NCBI GenBank assembly: GCA_964036195.1
Contig: OZ038451.1
Coordinates: forward strand, 12,466,529 to 12,530,528
Length of the DNA: 64,000 nucleotides
Direction of reading: 5' to 3'
DNA from: Sphaerolaimus hirsutus
Taxonomy: Eukaryota; Nematoda; Chromadorea; Monhysterida; Sphaerolaimidae
In this document: positions 12,201 to 21,200 of the stretch, piece after piece
Layout of the letters: every line of letters begins with the position of its first letter
How positions within the stretch are numbered: position 1 is the first letter of the stretch
Translations under genes and position numbers: made by a program
The notes under the pieces: generated by a model
Told to the model about the DNA's origin: nothing
Seen by the model: the letters and a program-made list of their open reading frames with translations, nothing else
Databases searched by the model: none

Positions 12201-15200
12201 CGTTGGCTTTCGAACCAAGAAAACTGGGCTCGAGAAACGACTGAGTCCAAATTCCGCTAATCCTAAGGATATCTGCCTTACTAGCCAATGATCTAGGATT
12301 TTTTCCTCAAAAAAACTAATAGGGTAGGGTCGGCTCTGAAAACCGGGATGATTTTCATCCTTAAGCCGGATATCGGCCACGAGGGCACTACATGAGCTGC
12401 GGTTGGCTAATTCTAAGACGAAAACGTCATGATAGCGCAGCAACATCTCTACAAACTCCTGCTTCTGTTCCTCGTTCAAAGCTGTATCCTTGAAATTTGC
12501 ATCCCGCCTGATGATTTCATGTCTTTCCTGCAAACTGAGCTGTGGCACCATTGGTTTTGCCAGATTTGGCAAATTCAAACGATTTTCCCCTTCAAGATTA
12601 GGCTGTACTGTCACCGTAGCGACCGCATTCGGTGAGTCCCTTCTAGCCTCTTCTGCAGCCTTTTTCAGCTCAGAAACTCTTTTCTCTCCCGCGTCCTCGG
12701 CCATGGCGGCTATCGACTCTGGAAAAACTTGCTTTACACTACACTCGTTCAATATCATTGCCGACAATTTTGCTTCAGGATGGATTGTTTGCAAACAATC
12801 TAACCACTCTCCTATTCGTTGCTGGCACTCTTGTCCAGTCATCACTAATTTCCTAAAATTTTTCCCATATTGTGGTGTCAATATCACTGGGACTTGTGTC
12901 CCATTTAGTGTTGTGTGACCAGTCAGGTACACTGGAGTGGACTGTTCCCCTAAATTATTCGGTTTGGTAGGCGCAGAAATCAGAATTTGTTTTTCTGGCA
13001 CCACTCCAAGTGCCCTATGCAATTCTCCGCCTAGTTGAGTAACCTTAATTAAGGGTCTATCACTTGGCACGGTGATGTCACTTCTATTTGGATTGAAAAC
13101 TGGAATTGAGCATGAAAGCATGAAGCACTTTCGCTCACTGTCAAATTGTCTGCTTAAGTCGACCAGTGTGGGATAAATTTTAATCCTATGCACTCTCATC
13201 ATCCTGTCAATCGGAGCTCCTACGTAATGCTTTTCTAACTTTCTATCCTTCAAAACCATTGTCAAAAATTCCTGTGTGACGTCAGGGGCGTATACTGTCA
13301 CTGACGTGACAGCAAGCGGTTTTAATTTTATTCTATCCTTAGTGTGCATGAGCAGAGTGTGATTTACTCCCCGCCCTTTGGGCACATTGAAACGGATTTT
13401 CTTTCCTGTCACAAACTTTATTTCACCCATATCTAGGTTCTTATTCTCGTTATTACGGTAGAATGTGACTTGAAAATCGCCCCATTGTTTCAAAGTTTTG
13501 AAACCTATATATATGTCACTAGTAATTCCCTCTAACACCAATGCATGCACATTAAACAATGTACCGTCTATAGCGAGCTGGAAGTCACATGTACCTAAAG
13601 GCACCATGTCAGCTCCATCTGCCACCGTAATGGTTATTTGTGTGCTTTTGTATGGAATTTTCAACCTATCAATTAATCGCTTATTCAGACATGACATGGA
13701 CGCCCCCGTGTCGATAATACATTGCACTTCGACATCCTTTATCATGCCGTTTGCACCTAACACCACCCCTGTGCCCATAGATGCTAATTTACAATTTATT
13801 GGCAGAGAATTTAGCTGATGAATGCACGTAGTGGCAAAAATCATATGCATACGCCAATGCCATTCATTCACCCGCCACCTTGATCTAACCGTGCTTGTGA
13901 CCTTAATGACACTGTTCTTTTTCACACTCCCTTGCCTTTTCCTCTGCAACAACCGACACCGGACTCGGTTCAATTTGTGCAACCATGTGTCATTTTCTAA
14001 TTTTCCCCATGAATTCATATTTTGCTCTAACACCGGTTCCGTGGTGTTGGTGAATGAAAAGTAACTCAGCAGGGTCGCAGTGCACTTTATGGCCTTCGAA
14101 CGCAAACTAAATTCCGGTTGTGTTTCAAACACATCCACCCCAGCTTCCTCCAGTGACCACTGGTCACTCACTATCTGCGAGACCGGCCGTTGGTCACTCG
14201 CACTCTGCGAAGATGACCACTGGTCACTCGTTTTCTGTGAAAATAACCACCGGTCACTTGCCCTCTGTAAGGTCACTTTCATTTCCCTCTTAAAATCTCT
14301 CCTCTCAGAGAGTTGCTGTGTGGCTTTCTCTCTAGGGGGCGACATGTTGTCTTGTGCCCTACCTACCATTACTACCTTACAACCTACAAGAACCACCGCG
14401 CATATGAATGCAGCGATTTCCCAGCAATGCCTCTTGACAAAATTGACTACTATTCCCACCCAAACACGTTCCTCTGTTTGGTGACAATGAACTGGCGTGA
14501 TTACGGAAATCAATGTCAGCAACACAAGGAAAGACACTTGTCTAGAGAGTCGGGTGCGCATAGATCCAAGCACTTGAGAATGTGCTGCCTCATCTGCATC
14601 GTTTGCTGCACGTGTCTCATGCAACGTGCGCAGCAACTGTGGTCCTAACCGTATTCTGGGTATACGAATTCTATTCCCGGCAACTCCACTTATTCCAGCC
14701 TGCCTTGGGGGCAGATCAAGAGTATCAGGCCGGGCTAACTGTGGCCTGTCAGCACCCTCAGCATTCTGTTGATTCATCCTCCACCTAGCATTCCTCACAT
14801 GTATGTTGTACTGATGAGTGCACCATGTCACGCACGACCTCATCATCATGAAGGGCAGCTTGCATGCAGAAACAACTGCCGCTCTAGCCCATTCATAGCG
14901 CACACACGCATATGTGATTGCCAGCAAGATGGCCGTCACAAAAATAATCCATAAAATATTCAAAACTAGTTGCATGGGTCCCCTTATCGCCTTGGGCACT
15001 GCACTAGTTGTTATCATGTGCACCAAGTCAAATTCATGATCGATGACGCGTCCTGACGCATTCAGCAACAACTCTCCAGCATGAGTGACCATATGTTCCA
15101 GGCCCTGTCCATGCAACATGCTGGCTGTATGGGCACTATCAATTGAGAATAGACTAGTGTAATGAATCAGTCGGTCTAATTTCTCCCTAGCCTCTGCTTG

Positions 15201-18200
15201 GCGCATGTGCAAACTACGCACATTTGCATAAATCATGGCATTTTCCATCGCCATACCTGGCCTAATGAGTGTCCTATTAAATCTGATTCCATCTGTCAAA
15301 AACTTTGGATTCACAAATGCAGGTATCTGATGCATTCGAACCTTAACCATATTGCCGTCTGTTAGCGCTAAATAAGTCCCATTGTTTGTTTTGAACACTG
15401 GCGACTGCAATTGAGAACACGGGATTTGATTTGCATGTTCTACTAAATCAAGTGTTCCTGGTATTTTGAATAACAATTTTCCATGTACACGGACTGGCAT
15501 CATGTCGTAACAGGTATTATTGACCCTGTGTGACATGTAAATTCGGTCAGGCTGTACCTGGTGACAAGCCGTGACAGACAATACGTCACCAGTGTACTCA
15601 GCATTTATATTTTCATCAGCCAACAACAAACGTGCCGCGGCTACTGGTGAAATGTGCGCTAATGCCCTGACCATCAAGGCATTACTTCGTGCTAATACAC
15701 ATATTTGGTGACGTAATGTTTCAAAATTTTGGTGTGCTTGTTGCGTAAGTACCTGATACATGAATTGGTGTTGCGTAGCGGCATTGGGTGTTAAATTGCC
15801 ACTCCAAAACTCGGCAAAGGTCATCCTTATCGTTGACGCACATTTCTTTTTGAACATTATTTGACACATGCTCTCGGTAGATGAATTATCTATCTGTAGA
15901 ATTGCCAACAAAGGGCCTTGATCTGTCAAATATACTGCGGGATCCAGGCACTGAATGTGCACGGGACCTCCCTTAATCGTAAATGCGCTTTGTTCGTGAA
16001 TTAAGATTATTGTTTCGTTCTGTCTCTTCCCTGGAAAGCTTCCTACGAGTTCAAAAGGGCACGCTGCGGGCGCCAGCGTTGACGGTTCCCAGAATAATAC
16101 GCCCCTACTGCTGGTACAGCGCCCAGCAGCTGGGCTACATGTAGGCGCAGAGTCTAAGTCAGTAATCAACCGTTGATTGTCGAATGTTGACACAGTTCCC
16201 TTTGTCATAACGAAATTGTCAACATGCTGTGTGAAACAATCGTTCCATGTGGGGAACTGCAGGTCTATACTATGCATGGTGGACCACACCATAGGTTCTA
16301 TTTGCTTTATACCTTGTGACTGCGTGTCACCAGACAACACTGCGTGGTACAATTCTGCACATTTTTCAATTGACATTTGTACATAACTATCGTGATACTC
16401 GTAAATATAATGTGAGAACAAAGCATTGGTGCACGTGGTTACTTCATGCCTCCTGGCTTGACAAAAGGTAGCGTTGGCAGAAACTGGACGGCGCCTATGT
16501 GCATACACCGTCACCGATACATCATAAACTGGTGACAATTCTGATTCGCCAAACAACGTGGAACTATACAAATTACACGTGGGTATTTCGGGTAAATCTA
16601 GGTACCAGGCCCCCGTGGGCTTGGGACAGACTTGCAGCAGGGGGGGCTCAGCCCCGGAACGGTTCACAAGTGACAAAAGTGACAAAAATGACAAGAACCA
16701 AATCGCCCTACTTTTCCCATTCACTACAAACGTCAAAAGCAGCGCACACACTAGACCAACCAAGTTTTCCTGTCCAGCTGCCCTCTGCTTGTACTGCGGG
16801 TCAAACAGAAGTGGGTCCACATAGGCCATCTGTCTGGATTTCAGGGCAAACTTGTCGCCGTCGGGCAGGTGCACCACTCTCAGCACCTTATTCTCAGTGG
16901 CAATGACCTTCAGTTGTTCGATGCTCATCCCAAAGGTCATTCTGCTCAGGCTGATGGGATACCGATTGTACACAGCAATGGAGATGGCACGGGTCACACG
17001 CCAGCGCAGCGCCAAGGCCATATTGAGGGCACACTTCTCTATATGGTCCCTGAGCACCAACTTGGACACGTTTTTGGGCACAATTTCGCTCCTCAGCACG
17101 GCTGAAAAGGGAATGGGGCTAGTTTCATTTCCTGGCACAGCGCCAGAATCAAACCACTCCTTTTCCAAAGACAACTTTCCACCATAAAACTCACCATTCA
17201 GCGCCTCCGTGGCCGCCGTGACCGTCACCGGCGTCATTTTCAACGTGTGGCACATTGTCATGTGCTCCACACAATCTAGGTATGTGAAACACATCACCCC
17301 AGATCCTGGCACTTTATTGAGAATGTCACTTGGTTTTGCCAAAAAGAAGTACTGGTGCTCGGTGCACACCATTGGGATGCGCCCCAGCACCATTGGCGGG
17401 CGCAGCAGCAAGTCTGCAACAATGATGTGAAATGAAATCCTGACCGTCAAATAAGTGAATTTACTGGCTTCACGCTTGATCCCAATCCTACCTCTTTCAC
17501 ACTTACCTCGAATCAAATGGTCGTTCCCCAATGCTGAGGCCACCATTAAGTTTACTCCCCACCAATAACAATCGGCACCAGTGATATGGCACAGCCGATG
17601 CTTGGAATGCACAAAGTTGATTGAAAAGTCCTTGAATGGCAACTTTTCGTGTGGCATGTGCGGGATTGTGATGTCTATGTCCCCCGACGCCAGAGTAATT
17701 CTGTCTGTTCCGCAGCCACCCAGTAGACACGCCAAGGGAAAGTAGGTGGACTGGTAATATTCCAATGGAAGTCCCACTACGTGCCGGAAGATCGGCACCG
17801 GAGCATCGAAAACCAAGTTTGTAAGTGGCACCGGCCGGTGTGGGACTCGCGCCGCTGCGTAAAGGGCAAAAACTTCGTCACCAATCAATTTGTCATTTCC
17901 TACATCAAGACAACCCCCTTCTCTCGTGTAAAATACCATTTTGAAACAATTATTACACTTCGAAACTTGTTGTTTTATTATTATGTTAGCTTCATATGAA
18001 CTCCCGCTCACAGGTATTACCATGGCCAATCCGGCCACAGTCTTCCACCTACACTCACCTTGATGGTGCCCGTATTCCAGCTCATAATTCATATTGAATA
18101 GCACATTGTTTGTGTCCACACGCTGTGGCACCGTGCACATGGGCCTTGGGATGGCTGGATGCCGCCCAGGGGTGTCGCGCATTTTGATTTTGGGCCCAGG

Positions 18201-21200
18201 GTCTTCATCAGTAGGCGGGGCCTCAACATCAAGTGTCTCAACTGGTTCTTCCCCCATTGGCTCCCCTGTCTGCTTTCCAGCCTCTGGGTGCGGCTCTGAC
18301 GGCCCAGCTGAGTCATCTGCGACGGTAAAACTGCGCTTAAACTTGTTTTCGGTCAGGGAAAACACCCTACCAGATTTTTGTTTCGTAGTTGTCCAGGGGG
18401 ACTCTTGTTGCCTAACGGGAGTAAACCGCAGTAAAACACGTTTATTCTCAGAATTTTCGATTTTTATAAAATACGTGAAAACATTTTTGAAAACGTCAAT
18501 TTTCCACAAATTCACTGTTTTCACGTCCGAAAAGTCCCCCTGTGCAACTCTGATTAGGACTTTGAACCGACTTAGGGTGTTTTCCCGCCTTATGTACAAC
18601 TGTGTGCCCCAGCTTCGGCCTACGTACAACTGTCTCCCCCGGCATTTGCTCGCCGAAGTTATATTGGATTTTACATGCTCTTCGACCTCTAAGCGTACAA
18701 TTCGGTGCCCCTGGGAAGATGTTCTTACCTTGAAAACAATTCTTTCAAACCCTTCCGACAACTCATTCACCGAATTACGTTGGATCTGCCACTTTCTCGG
18801 CGTCACAGGCCCTCGGCCGGCCCTTTCCCGGGTTTTGGGTACGACTGTGGTCAACATGCCATTTTGGCAAGTCTCCAAAATCAATCGATAAACGTTCACA
18901 GGCCTGAAACCGAAAACCTGTGGCACCGAGAAACGATCACAATCGCAACAGTTTTGACCGCCCTGCAGATTTCGAACGCCTCCGGCTTCCACCAGCCCCG
19001 AAAGACGACAGATAGGTGGGTAGGCGTGGGGAACGCAGTTTACAAATGTTTCAGGGTTTTTCAACATCATTTTCGCTGTTTTCGTCTGAAAATTCGTTTC
19101 TGTACTCGATGTTTCAGGGGGTGGTGTTCCAAAAGAAACTGGACAGCGCCTTTTCCTACTTATGTACCTATCCCTTTCCAGATATTCATTCGTGGCGCGC
19201 ATGGCGACGTTGGCCACTGCCAGAGAGCCACCATCGGGACCGAATTCGACTAATCGCCGTTTTTCGTGGACTGTGGACTTTCCTGGACACTTTCTTGGAC
19301 TTAGCCGTTTCACATGAGACACAAAAGGGTTAGTTTGCGGGTTCGAGAGTCCTAGGTTCACTTGGACGGGACAGTTTTTCAGTGTTAGTGGGTGGGGCGA
19401 AAGTGATCGTAAAAATGCGATTTCGGATATTTTACTGTCAATCCACTTCATATACGTACTAGGCACTTTACAGTAAATTCCTGAACAAACGGATTTCACG
19501 CGAAACTTCGTAAAACTACACCGACTATCCCCACGATCTGTTAAGTGTGGCAGTGGCCTTAGTTGACCTCTGAAAACTGCGGATATCGGCCCCAACCTAC
19601 TTTTGTTGTTTCCGTTTGTCCCTAGGAAAGCTGAGACTAGTCCCACTCCCACAATTTTCTTTTGAATTCGATTTTGGCCGCCAAACTTCAATTTTATTTT
19701 ATCTTTCCCACCTGAAATAACCCTTTTGGCACTTTGCCCAACTAAGACACCACCACTCTCAGATCGTAGCGATAATCCACTATCACCACTCTCGCACCTG
19801 CGGCCTGTGCCACCATTTGAGCGCGCAGGTTCCGAGACACTGCGGCGGCTGGTTCTCCGCCCAGCCCGACGGCCATGGCGTCCGGGATTTGCTGCGGGGC
19901 CGTGCCGTGCATTTTGGTGTCGCGGCGCTTGCCGCAGTCGGCGGTCGACGACGACCCGCTGCTTTTTCGCTTGCCTGGAAAGACAGGCGCTTTCTGAGTT
20001 GGCGTATTTGAGCAAATTTTTTTGATTTTTGGCATTTTTTTGCTTGCTTTCCAATTTTCGAGATATGAAGTCACCCGAATGACACTTTACTCCAATATTT
20101 CCCTTTTGCGATGTGTGCTCTCGATTATTTGGTATATTTATTTGCCTGTAGTATTCTCTAGAACCTCCTCTAAGGCCCCCACTTATTTCATAAGGTAGTC
20201 TCGTATTTGATTGATGCTTTACTTTCTGTAAATCGCGCATCTTTTTACTAAATCTGCGCCCATTTTCACCCAAAAGGTAGCACAACATGTAGAACATGTC
20301 CCCCCTTTTCTTGTCCACTTTACGTAAGAAATTTGCGCAAAATCTTTGCGTGCTGTACTGTAAATACTTATACGTTTTTGCACTATTTATTTTACTAATT
20401 CCTTTGCTTTCACATTTCGAAAGTTTCCACCCCCCTAAGTAGTTTTTCTGTACAGCAAGCTTATGATTCACCCCTGTAGCTTCGTTCATATTCTTAGCGA
20501 GCTTACTTTTCAAACAAGGTACGGTATTTACATGCACTTGGCGCCAATCCAACGCTATTTGCCGGCGATCAGCGTGCAATAACATCTCATGAGTCATTTC
20601 ACTTAAGCACCCATTTATACCTTTTATATTGCACGCAGATCGCCGCGCCTGCGCGCCGTGAATTGTATACACGTGTCCGCGTAAACAATGAAAATGCGCC
20701 GCGCAACGTCTGGAGATCTGCCCAGATAAGATTGTGGTTTGAATCGGGAAACGTGTCCCATTCATGTGGCGCCACCCATTGTGTTCAATGAGGCGCAAAT
20801 TCATGGCATTTTTGTCATAATTTAGCTGTTTTCCCCGTGCCCCCTTAATATTTATTTTCAGACTTTGCACGGGCGCAGAAGTAAACCATTTGAGGCGGAA
20901 AAGTGACCTTATATTTGCCTTAGCGCAAATTGTTTCAATAATTTTTCTACTTTCGCGCTTCACTTTATTATTTATTGCTGTAAACCTTGCAAACTTATGT
21001 AAACTTACTGCCAAACCCGAAAATGGCTTACTTTTGGCCGCGTGCGGCATCTTCTCTGTGACTGGCTCGCTGTCCGACTCGGCGGACATGAACGCGCGGG
21101 GCGGGCGTGTCGCCTTCTTGGACCGCTTCGGCCTCGTGTTCTTTCCCCTGCCCGGGAGCAATTTGGGAATGCCTGAGGCGTCGGTTGGCGCCGACTTGAC

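Noticed and set aside
18094..18891. 265-codon plus-strand ORF opposite the polyprotein
   Set aside because: Shadow of the stop-depleted minus-strand frame; no domain.
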